Positions 7,358 to 14,712 of a stretch of 32,294 bases of DNA are shown in pieces. Made by a program: the position numbers and the translations under genes. This stretch comes from CAYYTU01 sp964474655. GTDB taxonomy: Bacteria > Chloroflexota > Anaerolineae > B4-G1. A model generated the notes under the pieces. The model had not been told where the DNA came from. It made no database searches and was given only the letters and a program-made list of their open reading frames with translations. How positions within the stretch are numbered: position 1 is the stretch's first letter; each line of letters starts with the position of its first letter. The stretch lies in assembly GCA_964474655.1 (NCBI GenBank), contig CAYYTU010000034.1:1-32294 (forward strand), given 5' to 3'.

Positions 7358-8920
7358 TCAGATGTTCTGCTCCTGCATCTCCATCGCATACTCGTAGCCC
7401 CGCTGGAACGCCTTGGCGTTCAGCTCGCCGGTGCCTTCGGGGACGCTATCCAGCACGGCCTGCTCCATCGCCTCCTTGGTGAGCACGTCGGTCAGTGCCG
7501 TCAGGGCACCCAGCATCACGATGTTAGCCACGATGCGCAAGCCTAACTCCTCCTCAGCGATGTGCGTCGCCGGGATAGGGACCGCCTCCTGCTCATCCTC
7601 AGGCTCAAGATCGACCAGATCGGCGTCGACCAGCAACAGACTTCCCCCGACCCGCTGACCGCGATATTTGGCGTAGGCCGCCTGGGACATCATCACCATC
7701 AGATTGGAATGCGTGACGTGCGGATAGAGAATCGGCCCATCGGAGATGATCAGCGCGCTGCTGCACGCGCCGCCGCGCGCCTCCGGGCCGTAGGAGCGGG
7801 TCAGGCTCACCTGACGCTCCTGGTAGATACCAGCTGCCCGCCCGATGATCTTGCCAGACAGGATGATGCCCTGCCCGCCGAAGCCACCTAACCGCACCTC
7901 GACCGGTTCCGCATCGCCGATTGCCGTCTCAATATCCAACGGGGTTCTATAACTGGTCGCATCCTCCGGCGGCGCGTACTCTGCCATATCCAATCGCGCC
8001 CAGGGCTTGTACTCGGCGTGCGCCTTCTCTCGATGCAGAGCCCGCACCTTGTCCTGGAAGGTGTCACGTTCCACATCGACGAACTCGCCGCAGATGATTC
8101 CGCCGCCCAGATCGATATCGACAGCCTCAGGGTGAGCGTCGTGATTGATGAAAGCGTGCTCGTGATAATACTCCATCATATCGCGCCCATACGCGTCGCG
8201 GTTGGCCCGCCCATAGGCCGTGGGGCAAGGCGAGATGATCTCCACTACCTTGAAGCCGGGCTTGAGCAGCGCCTTGTGCAACGATTTCTCCAGCCGGCGG
8301 GCGTGAAGCACAGTCCAGCGGGCGACGTAGGTCGCACCAGCGGCCGCCGCCAGGTTAGGCACATTGAAAGGATGCTCCAGGTTACCCCACGGCGTGGTGC
8401 TGGCCCGTGCCTCCGTCGGCGTGGTCGGCCCCACCTGCCCGCCCGTCATCCCGTAGATGAAGTTGTTGACGCAAATCACCGTCAGGTCCATATTGCGACG
8501 GGCAGCGTGAATGAAGTGATTACCTCCGATGGCGATTAGATCGCCATCACCAGAGAAGACGACTACCTCCAAGTTGTCGTTCGCCAGCTTCAACCCTGTG
8601 GCGAAGGGAATGGCCCGCCCGTGTGTGGTGTGGAAACCGTCCAGCCGCAGATAGCCCGCCACGCGCCCGGTACAGCCAATGCCCGAAACCATTGAGACTT
8701 TGTCCAGATCGAGCTCGGAACGCATCAAGGCACTGGTGAAGCAGCTCAGCGCCGTGCCAAGCCCGCAGCCCGGGCACCAGATGTGAGGCAGACGCTCCGT
8801 CCGCAAGAGTTGATCCATGGGATGCCCTTCGAGCTCTTCAACCGTCGGCACCCCAGCCATCTCGACGTCTTCACCGTTTTCCATCGCCTTTGCTTCTGTG
8901 TATATCTTCTCTATACTCAC
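7358..8920 (-). CDS. korB: 2-oxoacid:ferredoxin oxidoreductase, fused beta and gamma subunits
   Basis: The 520-residue protein joins two subunits that are usually separate. Residues 1-320 are the thiamine-pyrophosphate-binding beta domain, with CPGCGLG near residue 49, GIGCTGR near 81, and the TPP/Mg motif GDGD followed by NNFIYGMTGGQ near 152. Residues 338-520 are the gamma domain, beginning LGGFGGQGIILSGKIIGRAAG. With the next subunits it would reversibly convert a 2-oxoacid and CoA to acyl-CoA, CO2 and reduced ferredoxin. The GTG start at 8920 overlaps the alpha stop (GTGA) and has GAGG 7 bases upstream. 2-Oxoglutarate is the most likely substrate, judging from the alpha subunit and the neighbouring fumarase genes; 2-oxoisovalerate or another oxoacid is possible. 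Confidence 0.9.
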   Translation of the reverse strand: MSIEKIYTEAKAMENGEDVEMAGVPTVEELEGHPMDQLLRTERLPHIWCPGCGLGTALSCFTSALMRSELDLDKVSMVSGIGCTGRVAGYLRLDGFHTTHGRAIPFATGLKLANDNLEVVVFSGDGDLIAIGGNHFIHAARRNMDLTVICVNNFIYGMTGGQVGPTTPTEARASTTPWGNLEHPFNVPNLAAAAGATYVARWTVLHARRLEKSLHKALLKPGFKVVEIISPCPTAYGRANRDAYGRDMMEYYHEHAFINHDAHPEAVDIDLGGGIICGEFVDVERDTFQDKVRALHREKAHAEYKPWARLDMAEYAPPEDATSYRTPLDIETAIGDAEPVEVRLGGFGGQGIILSGKIIGRAAGIYQERQVSLTRSYGPEARGGACSSALIISDGPILYPHVTHSNLMVMMSQAAYAKYRGQRVGGSLLLVDADLVDLEPEDEQEAVPIPATHIAEEELGLRIVANIVMLGALTALTDVLTKEAMEQAVLDSVPEGTGELNAKAFQRGYEYAMEMQEQNI

Positions 8921-10071
8921 GTCGCCACCTCACGAATTGCGTCTAAAATAACTTCCGGTTCGTGAATATCGCCGCCGGGGTGCGTCACAGGCAACGTATG
9001 CGCCTTGCCCCCGGCACAACGCTCGACCTCCAGCGCGATCTGGCCCATATTGATCTCCGGCACCACGAACGCATCGACTTGTTCGGCCAGCGCCCGGATG
9101 CGATCCTCGGCGAAGGGCCAGACCGTGATCAGTTTCATCATCCCTATACGAAGCCCTTCCTCGCGGGCCATCCGGACCGCCAGCAGCGAGGGGCGCGCCG
9201 AGATGCCGTAGGAGACGACGATCACATCCGCGTCCTCGACGCCGTTCTCTTCCACGTCGATGATATCGTCTCGATTGTTCCGAATCTTGTTGAGCAGCCG
9301 CGGCAGCAGCTTCGCCTGACCCTCAGCCGTCACCTCCGGGTAACCCCGCTCGCCGTGGGTCAAGCCGGTGACGTGGATGCGATACCCCGTCCCGGCCACC
9401 GGGAACGGCGGCACGCCGTCCTCCTCCGCCCTGTACGGCAGGAAATCCTCGCTGGGCGGTTGCTTCGGCCGACGCCAGGGATAGATCGGTATCTTCTCCC
9501 TCGAGGGGATGACCACACGCTCGAACATATGACCCACCCCCTCGTCGGCCATCAAGAAGACCGGCGTACGGTACTTTTCGGCCAGATTGAAGGCGCGAAC
9601 GGTCAGATCGAACGCCTCCTGAGGGCTAGCCGGGGCCAACGCGATGATCTCATAATGGCCGTGGGAGCCCCAGCGGGCCTGCATCATATCGGCCTGACTG
9701 GTCAGCGTCGGCAAGCCAGTAGAGGGTCCCCCACGCTGGATGTTGACCACCACACAGGGCGTCTCGGTCATAATCGCTAGGCCAATGTTCTCCAGCATCA
9801 GGCTGATGCCAGGGCCCGACGTGGCCGTCATCGCCCGCGCGCCGCCCCAGGCCGCGCCGACCACGGCGTTCATCGACGCCAGCTCATCCTCCATCTGGAT
9901 GAAGACGCCGCCTATTTCCGGCAACCGCGCCGCCATCCGTTCGGCGATCTCGCTGGCCGGTGTGATGGGATATCCGCCGAAGAAACGACAACCGGCGCAG
10001 ATTGCGCCCTCGGCGATGGCCGTGTCGCCATCGAAGAAGAACGCTCCTTCCAGTAATCCTTTATCACTCAT
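8917..10071 (-). CDS. korA: 2-oxoacid:ferredoxin oxidoreductase alpha subunit (2-oxoglutarate type)
   Basis: This 384-residue alpha subunit contains the pyrimidine-binding half of the TPP site, with YPITPASEIAE near residue 35, a conserved glutamate in QMEDELASMNAVVGAAWGGARA, and SGPGISLM. It works with the beta/gamma fusion downstream and the ferredoxin-like delta subunit upstream. The wording of these motifs is typical of KorA, the subunit of 2-oxoglutarate synthase, which would carboxylate succinyl-CoA in a reductive TCA branch or run oxidatively. The ATG at 10071 lies inside the last codons of the delta gene (8-base overlap), with AGGTGG upstream, so translation is coupled. Related branched-chain or indolepyruvate enzymes cannot be excluded without substrate data. 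Confidence 0.9.
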   Translation of the reverse strand: MSDKGLLEGAFFFDGDTAIAEGAICAGCRFFGGYPITPASEIAERMAARLPEIGGVFIQMEDELASMNAVVGAAWGGARAMTATSGPGISLMLENIGLAIMTETPCVVVNIQRGGPSTGLPTLTSQADMMQARWGSHGHYEIIALAPASPQEAFDLTVRAFNLAEKYRTPVFLMADEGVGHMFERVVIPSREKIPIYPWRRPKQPPSEDFLPYRAEEDGVPPFPVAGTGYRIHVTGLTHGERGYPEVTAEGQAKLLPRLLNKIRNNRDDIIDVEENGVEDADVIVVSYGISARPSLLAVRMAREEGLRIGMMKLITVWPFAEDRIRALAEQVDAFVVPEINMGQIALEVERCAGGKAHTLPVTHPGGDIHEPEVILDAIREVAT

Positions 10072-10369
10072 CGTCGTCCACCTTTACTGTGAAGATGCAG
10101 AACTCTGGGCACAATAGCTCGCATAACCGACAGACGACACACTGCTCCGGATGAACAGCGCGGGGCGGATGATACCCCTTCTCGTTCATCTCGTCGGAGA
10201 CCTCCAGCACGTCCTGGGGGCAATACTGCACACAAAGGTTACACCCCTTACAACGCGCCGGGATGATGTGAACCTCACCGTGCGGGGTGGTAAACTTATC
10301 AATATCTAATGGTGTGCGCCACAGTTTCAAACCAGACTCCTGAGCTAGTTGACAATTGACTTGGTACAT
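10064..10369 (-). CDS. korD: 2-oxoacid:ferredoxin oxidoreductase delta subunit (2[4Fe-4S] ferredoxin-like)
   Basis: A 101-residue protein with two classic cubane motifs: Cys40, 43, 46, 50 followed by Pro, and Cys77, 80, 83, 87 followed by Pro. It would carry electrons from the TPP site to external ferredoxin. The ATG at 10369 has no convincing ribosome site next to it (AAGGG is about 15 bases upstream). It starts 10 bases after the fumarase beta stop, so coupling with that gene may drive its translation. Placement between fumarase and the alpha subunit puts both TCA enzymes in one transcript. Confidence 0.9.
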   Translation of the reverse strand: MYQVNCQLAQESGLKLWRTPLDIDKFTTPHGEVHIIPARCKGCNLCVQYCPQDVLEVSDEMNEKGYHPPRAVHPEQCVVCRLCELLCPEFCIFTVKVDDDE

Positions 10370-10379
10370 TGATGCAACG

Positions 10380-11018
10380 CTAACCCTTCGCTAATTCGCT
10401 CGTTAATCGTTCCAATGCCTTCTGCGAGGCCGCTTCTACTTCGTCGTGGATGCTGCGTCCGTGCGTGTCCATCGTGACGATGACGGGGAAGTCTTCCACG
10501 CGGACGACCCAGAAGGCCTCCGGCACGCCAAACGCATCTTTCTTATGCACCGCCACGACCTCCTTGACGGCATCGGCGATAAGCGAAGCCGCCCCGCCGA
10601 CGGCGTGGAAGTAGGCTGCGCCGTGCTCCTGGCAAGCCTGTAATGTATTCGGGCCCATACCACCCTTGCCGATGACGCCACGCAGTCCAAAGTGCTCGAT
10701 CACCTCCGGCTCGTAACCCTCCTCGCGGATGGAGGTGGTCGGCCCGGCGGCCACAAACTCCCACTCGCCGTCGTCGCGCTGGCGCACCACCGGCCCACAG
10801 TGGTAAATGAAGCCTTCCTTGAGCAGCTTCTTCAACTCTGCGTACACCGTCTGCTCGCTTTCGGGCACGGCCTCCGCGCGAATGAAGTTTTCGATCATAT
10901 ACTTGTGAGCCGTATCGCGTCCGGTGACCATCACACCGGAAAGATAAACGGTATCGCCGACGTGAAGTGCGCGGACGTCCTCCTCAGCAAGGGGAATCGT
11001 CAGATTCACCGCACTCAT
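10380..11018 (-). CDS. fumB: Class I fumarate hydratase, beta subunit
   Basis: The 212-residue protein matches the C-terminal half of iron-sulfur class I fumarases (shared with L(+)-tartrate dehydratase beta). Characteristic stretches are the GDTVYLSGVMVTGRDTAHK opening, the YHCGPVV segment, AAGPTTSIREEGYEPEVIEHFG and GKGGMG. It binds the dicarboxylate with the alpha subunit, which holds the oxygen-sensitive [4Fe-4S] cluster, and interconverts fumarate and malate. Its ATG overlaps the alpha stop (ATGA). With frdAB-like genes further upstream, fumarase supplies or consumes fumarate. Tartrate dehydratase is the main alternative but is less likely beside a 2-oxoglutarate-type oxidoreductase. Confidence 0.9.
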   Translation of the reverse strand: MSAVNLTIPLAEEDVRALHVGDTVYLSGVMVTGRDTAHKYMIENFIRAEAVPESEQTVYAELKKLLKEGFIYHCGPVVRQRDDGEWEFVAAGPTTSIREEGYEPEVIEHFGLRGVIGKGGMGPNTLQACQEHGAAYFHAVGGAASLIADAVKEVVAVHKKDAFGVPEAFWVVRVEDFPVIVTMDTHGRSIHDEVEAASQKALERLTSELAKG

Positions 11019-11884
11019 TGGAAGCTCACCTCCTCATCACGCACCATCATTCGCGCCCGACGGCAAGCCCAGCACATATACGCGATACTGACGAAATAGC
11101 AGGCCGGCAGCCGGTGGTAGGCCCCGACTTTGACGCCGAAGACCGTCGTCTTGCCGCCGAAGCCCATCGGGCCGATGCCCAGCTCGTTGCACTCGCGCAG
11201 CAGACGCTCCTCCAGCTCCGCCAGCGCCGGCACCGGATTGGTATCGTCCAGCGAGCGGAAGAGCTGCTCCTTGGCGTGGACGTAGCCGGAGCCACGGTCG
11301 CCACCGATAGCGATGCCCAGCACGCCCGGCGCGCAGCCCTTCCCCTGCGCCCGGTAGACGGCACCCAACACCACCTTGCGGACGCCATCCAGGTCCCGCC
11401 CGGCCTCCAACGGCGCGTGCGGGAGCTTATACTGCGCTCCCACATTCTCGCTTCCGCCGCCCTTGAGGAGCAGATCGACCTGTACGTGCTCCTCCTCCCA
11501 GGGCTCGAAGTGAAACGTCGGAAACCCGACGCCCAGGTTGTTGCCGCTGTTTCGCCCGGTAATGGGATCGACGGCGTTGGGCCGCAGGTAGGCCCGGGCT
11601 GTTGCCTCCTCCACCGCCACCTCGATCTGCCCGCGCAGAACGCGTGTACTCATCGCCGGCGGGTGATAGACGTAGAAGATAGGCACACCGGTATCCTGGC
11701 AGACGGGAGTTGAGTTTTCACGCGCAATCGCCACGTTCTCCAGGATGGTCGTCAGCGCTCCCTCGGCGGCCGAACCGGACGTCTCGCGGTCGCGCGCCGC
11801 CCGCAGCGCCGCCTCCACATCCGCCGGGAGGTCCGTGGCCGCCCGGCGGATCAACTCAACAAAAGAGTCTACCAAATCGCTCAT
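11015..11884 (-). CDS. fumA: Class I fumarate hydratase, alpha subunit
   Basis: This 289-residue subunit holds the catalytic [4Fe-4S] cluster of a two-subunit class I fumarase. Likely cluster ligands are Cys62 in CQDTGVP, Cys184 in GCAPG and Cys271 (or Cys274) in the YMCWACRRA segment near the C-terminus. Other family stretches are RNSGNNLG near residue 111 and IGGDRGSGYVHAKEQLF near 193. Length is usual for a split enzyme. The start ATG at 11884 has only a weak ribosome site. It lies 90 bases after the uncharacterised gene ending at 11975 and overlaps the beta gene by four bases. Oxygen-labile clusters of this class fit an anaerobic lifestyle. Confidence 0.9.
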   Translation of the reverse strand: MSDLVDSFVELIRRAATDLPADVEAALRAARDRETSGSAAEGALTTILENVAIARENSTPVCQDTGVPIFYVYHPPAMSTRVLRGQIEVAVEEATARAYLRPNAVDPITGRNSGNNLGVGFPTFHFEPWEEEHVQVDLLLKGGGSENVGAQYKLPHAPLEAGRDLDGVRKVVLGAVYRAQGKGCAPGVLGIAIGGDRGSGYVHAKEQLFRSLDDTNPVPALAELEERLLRECNELGIGPMGFGGKTTVFGVKVGAYHRLPACYFVSIAYMCWACRRARMMVRDEEVSFQ

Positions 11885-11974
11885 AGTACGTTTCTCAATC
11901 TCCCCACGGAATCTCTATCGCTCCGGCCAAGTAGCGAACCCGACCTACATCTGGCCACGGTCCAGGTCACGCGT

Positions 11975-12928
11975 TCACGGCCTGGGAATCGCCAGGTCGC
12001 TCGGCCCCAGATCCGATAGCGTCAGCTGCGGATTGGTGGCCTGGATCAGTTGGTGGATGATCTGGGCGTACTTCACCTTCTCGCGGGCCTGCCAGGCCAG
12101 CAGGTCCGGGCTGGTCCAGGGCTTGTACCAGGCCCCCGCGCCAGCCGCCAGCGCCGGCCCCGGTTCGATCTTGAAGTAGCAGGGCGAGCAGACCCGCGCC
12201 ATCTCCGCCCCTTCGTAGAAGCGGTTGAAGCCGCCGAAGGACTCGGAGAGCATAATGTGCAGGTCCATCGGTATCTCAATCGTCTGGCGAATGGACGCCA
12301 GCTGCGGCAGCGAGAGATCGCCCAGCGGATTGAACGTCGAGGCGCCCAGGGACTCCAGCACCTTTGCGCCGGCGGCGTTGGCGTGCCCGGCGTAGATGCT
12401 GACCTTGAAGACCACGTCGTCAGGAATATCACCGCTCTCCTTGAGCTGATTGACCAGCCAGAGCAGACCCTCGTCGATACAGAGGAAGCCGCGGAAACCC
12501 AGGTCGAGGCAGCGCAGATACTCGGCGATGACGTAGGAGAGCTGATCGGATCCGCGATAACGAAGGCCAGAAAGCCCGCCCTCAGGCGTCACCAGCTGCC
12601 GCCCCGTGTCCCAGCCGGAGCGCGGCCCCGGCGTGATGATTACCTCCAGATCCGCGTCGGCCGCCATCTGAGCGAAGTCGCGCAACTCCGCGTCATCCAA
12701 CAGCGTGGAGCCCATCACGGTGGAGATCAGCCGATGAATGGCGATGCCACGCTGACCCATCTCGTCGATGAGAGCCTCTAACACCTCGGGACGCTCTACG
12801 CCGGATATCTCCATACGGTAATTGGCGCCATCGGGAAATTGCCTGGTGCTATCGGGAAGCTCATAGGCATCTTGACCGGGGATACCAACCTTTTCCAACA
12901 TCTTGTGGACGTCGTGCAAGTCGCGCAT
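11975..12928 (-). CDS. Uncharacterised protein, possibly U32-peptidase-like
   Basis: I cannot assign this 317-residue cytosolic protein with confidence. It has no signal peptide or membrane segment. Alternating hydrophobic strands and helices, such as LEVIITPGP, FRGFLCIDEGLLW and VVFKVSIYAGHANAAGAKVLESLGA, suggest a TIM-barrel. The ordering, with a late DLHIMLSESFGGFNRFYEGAE region and two nearby cysteines (CSPCYF), recalls proteins labelled U32 family peptidase, but the diagnostic U32 motif is not clear to me. I chose the ATG at 12928 because AGGAGG is 5 bases upstream; the GTG at 12931 is too close to it. It follows a terminator and precedes fumarase, so it may head the fumarase/oxidoreductase operon. 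Confidence 0.6.
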   Translation of the reverse strand: MRDLHDVHKMLEKVGIPGQDAYELPDSTRQFPDGANYRMEISGVERPEVLEALIDEMGQRGIAIHRLISTVMGSTLLDDAELRDFAQMAADADLEVIITPGPRSGWDTGRQLVTPEGGLSGLRYRGSDQLSYVIAEYLRCLDLGFRGFLCIDEGLLWLVNQLKESGDIPDDVVFKVSIYAGHANAAGAKVLESLGASTFNPLGDLSLPQLASIRQTIEIPMDLHIMLSESFGGFNRFYEGAEMARVCSPCYFKIEPGPALAAGAGAWYKPWTSPDLLAWQAREKVKYAQIIHQLIQATNPQLTLSDLGPSDLAIPRP

Positions 12929-12994
12929 CACTCCCTCCTTATGGTTATGACTAGTCAGGATTACGAGTATCGCCTCAAAGACTGGTCAGCCACC

Positions 12995-13031
12995 AACAAT
13001 AAACTGGCGACGGATTACATTCCATCGCCAG
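12995..13031 (-). terminator. Intrinsic terminator after the Uma2-cooC operon
   Basis: Bases 13021-13031 and 13004-13014 pair over 11 positions with a single G-U wobble in the minus-strand RNA, with a 6-base loop, followed by TTTATTGTT. It lies about 85 bases after the cooC stop and before the gene starting at 12928, as expected for a transcription stop between them. The rest of the 188-base gap holds the inverted repeat listed next. Confidence 0.75.
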
Positions 13032-13044
13032 TCACAAGCCCCAA

Positions 13045-13079
13045 TAGCCGAATCACCTGGGATTCGATCCTGTCGGCTA
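13045..13079. repeat. Compact inverted repeat with two alternative stems
   Basis: TAGCCGA at 13045-13051 matches TCGGCTA at 13073-13079 as a perfect 7-base inverted repeat. Inside it CGAATC (13049-13054) can pair instead with GATTCG (13061-13066). The two stems share bases, so only one can form at a time. It lies between the cooC stop and the terminator. Confidence 0.5.
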
Positions 13080-13116
13080 GGGATAGGGTTTAACGATCGG
13101 GCAGCGATCAGATATC

Positions 13117-13896
13117 TCACAACGCCTCCAGAGCTGCTACGATGGCCCGGGCCTCTTCAACCGAGCGCGGGGCAGCATCGAAGATACCCTCGCCCCGCAT
13201 ATCAGCGTCGGTCAGTTCCGGATTGACGGAGAGATAGCCCAGCATCGGCACTGGGCTCTCTTCCTGCATAAACGCATAATCGCGCTCGCTGCGCACCTTG
13301 TTACCCACGGCGTAGACGTGATTGATGCCGATATCCTCGGCCAGCTCGCGCACTCGCTCCGCCGTGGTCAGACTGCGACGCCCCGGTTCCAGCACCACCA
13401 GGAAAGCATCCACCGCCTGGGCCGTCGCGCGCCCCAGGTGTTCCACGCCGGCCTCCATATCGAGCACCAGCATCTCATCGCGATAGAGCAGGAGGTGTGT
13501 GACCAGAGCCTTGAGCAAGGCACTCTCCGGGCAGATGCAGCCGCTTCCGCCGGCCTCAATGGTACCCAGGCGCAGGAAGCGGATCCCGCGGTGCGAGATA
13601 CTGAATCGCTCCGGGATGTCACCCACCCGGGGGTTCATCGTGAAGAAACCGCCGGATGTGCCGGGCTTGGCCCCGGTGCGTTCGTAGATCAGATCGTCCA
13701 TCTCGGACACCGGCGTGACCTGCTCGACCACGTCAGCGGGGAAGCCCAGCGCCTGGGCCAGACCGCCCACGGGGTCGGCGTCGATGACGACGACATCGCG
13801 GCCTCGCTCGGCGTAGATATGAGCCAGAAGGGCAGAGAGGGTCGTCTTTCCCACGCCTCCCTTGCCGCTGATGGCGATCTTGGACAGTGGTGTCAT
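13117..13896 (-). CDS. cooC: CooC-type ATPase, CO dehydrogenase maturation factor
   Basis: A 259-residue P-loop ATPase of the MinD/ParA (SIMIBI) superfamily. The deviant Walker A GKGGVGKTT spans residues 11-19, VVVIDADPVGGL is the next nucleotide motif, and Cys120-Ile-Cys122 corresponds to the CxC metal site of CooC, which binds nickel at the dimer interface. CooC proteins help insert nickel into carbon monoxide dehydrogenase (and AcsF into acetyl-CoA synthase). No CODH/ACS gene is in the window, but metVF next door supports that role. The start overlaps the Uma2 stop by four bases (ATGA). AcsF is a close alternative name; the sequence does not separate them here. Confidence 0.88.
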   Translation of the reverse strand: MTPLSKIAISGKGGVGKTTLSALLAHIYAERGRDVVVIDADPVGGLAQALGFPADVVEQVTPVSEMDDLIYERTGAKPGTSGGFFTMNPRVGDIPERFSISHRGIRFLRLGTIEAGGSGCICPESALLKALVTHLLLYRDEMLVLDMEAGVEHLGRATAQAVDAFLVVLEPGRRSLTTAERVRELAEDIGINHVYAVGNKVRSERDYAFMQEESPVPMLGYLSVNPELTDADMRGEGIFDAAPRSVEEARAIVAALEAL

Positions 13897-14630
13897 TGAT
13901 GTTCTCCCTTGCGCAGCCGTTCCAACTCGGCGCGCAGCTGTTCGATCTCCTGCTCGGCCTTGCGACGCGCCTCCTCCGCCTGATGATACGCCGCTTGCAT
14001 CTGCCGCAGCGCCTCTTGAGCCTCCAGCGGGGTCAGTAGCTTCTCGCCCGTCGTGGGATCGACCAGACGCAGCGTCTCGCCCTCCACGTGGAGTTCGAGC
14101 CCCGATACCTGGCTCGTCAATGGGGCCTCGTCCTCAATGCGACGATACCCCCACTCCGCCAGCCGGAAGCCGATCAGTCGAGGCTCCAGATAGTCGGCGA
14201 ACGGATCGAAAATGAAGTACTCTCCCACACCGAGCATCTCGTAGATGCCCTTCTTCGGCCCCAGGTCCTCTTTGCGGGTACTCTGAGACGTCAGCTCAAA
14301 CACGACATCCGGCGCCTCGCCCTCTTCCCAAACCTTGTAGACGCGGCGATCGTGCTTGGGGACACCTCTAACGACGAAAACATCCGGCGCGACGACCTGC
14401 GTGGGGTCGCCTGCTTCGTAGTAGACGAAGAGATTGCCGGCAATGTAGACATCGGGATCGTCGCGGAAGTAGTCGGACAACGCCTCACGCAGGTAGATCA
14501 GCAGGTCGATGTGGGTATCGGTCTCGGCCATTGGCTTGCCGTCCGATTCGGGGTAATGGACAGGGGGCTGAAACGTGACACGCGAGGGGACCGGATAGTC
14601 AACCGTAGCAAGCTCGTTCACTTCGGTCAT
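13893..14630 (-). CDS. Uma2-family (DUF820) putative restriction endonuclease
   Basis: The 245-residue protein has the PD-(D/E)xK-like core of the Uma2 family. The visible core is APDVFVV, then DVVFELTSQSTRKED, then KKGIYEMLGVGEYFIFDP; the usual EVxSPST stretch reads ELTSQST here. The last 45 residues form a charged coiled coil rich in Glu, Arg and Gln. Family members are abundant in Cyanobacteria and Chloroflexota, and their cellular role is poorly known. The ATG at 14630 has GGAG 6 bases upstream, whereas the ATG at 14636 directly abuts that site. A strong promoter lies just upstream. The four-base overlap with cooC makes it the leading gene of a two-gene operon, an odd partner for a metal-insertion ATPase. 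Confidence 0.85.
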   Translation of the reverse strand: MTEVNELATVDYPVPSRVTFQPPVHYPESDGKPMAETDTHIDLLIYLREALSDYFRDDPDVYIAGNLFVYYEAGDPTQVVAPDVFVVRGVPKHDRRVYKVWEEGEAPDVVFELTSQSTRKEDLGPKKGIYEMLGVGEYFIFDPFADYLEPRLIGFRLAEWGYRRIEDEAPLTSQVSGLELHVEGETLRLVDPTTGEKLLTPLEAQEALRQMQAAYHQAEEARRKAEQEIEQLRAELERLRKGEHQ

Positions 14631-14664
14631 CGGCATCTCCTCTCATCCACTTGGGATTAATAGC

Positions 14665-14693
14665 ATTGTATCACACCCCAACCCCGCTGCCAA
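14665..14693 (-). promoter_or_regulatory. Sigma-70-type promoter of the Uma2-cooC operon
   Basis: The minus strand reads TTGGCA (14693-14688), exactly 17 bases, then TACAAT (14670-14665), close to the housekeeping consensus. Expected transcription start is near 14658, giving a leader of about 28 bases to the ATG at 14630. It lies in the 82-base gap after metF, so the Uma2-cooC pair need not rely on readthrough from the Hdr-Met operon. Confidence 0.7.
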
Positions 14694-14712
14694 GACGCGA
14701 CATGGTGCTGGC

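Noticed and set aside
13045..13079. tRNA or tRNA fragment suggested by a 7-pair stem and a TTCGA-like loop
   Set aside because: Only 21 bases lie between the stem arms; no D-arm, anticodon arm or properly paired T-arm can be drawn on either strand.
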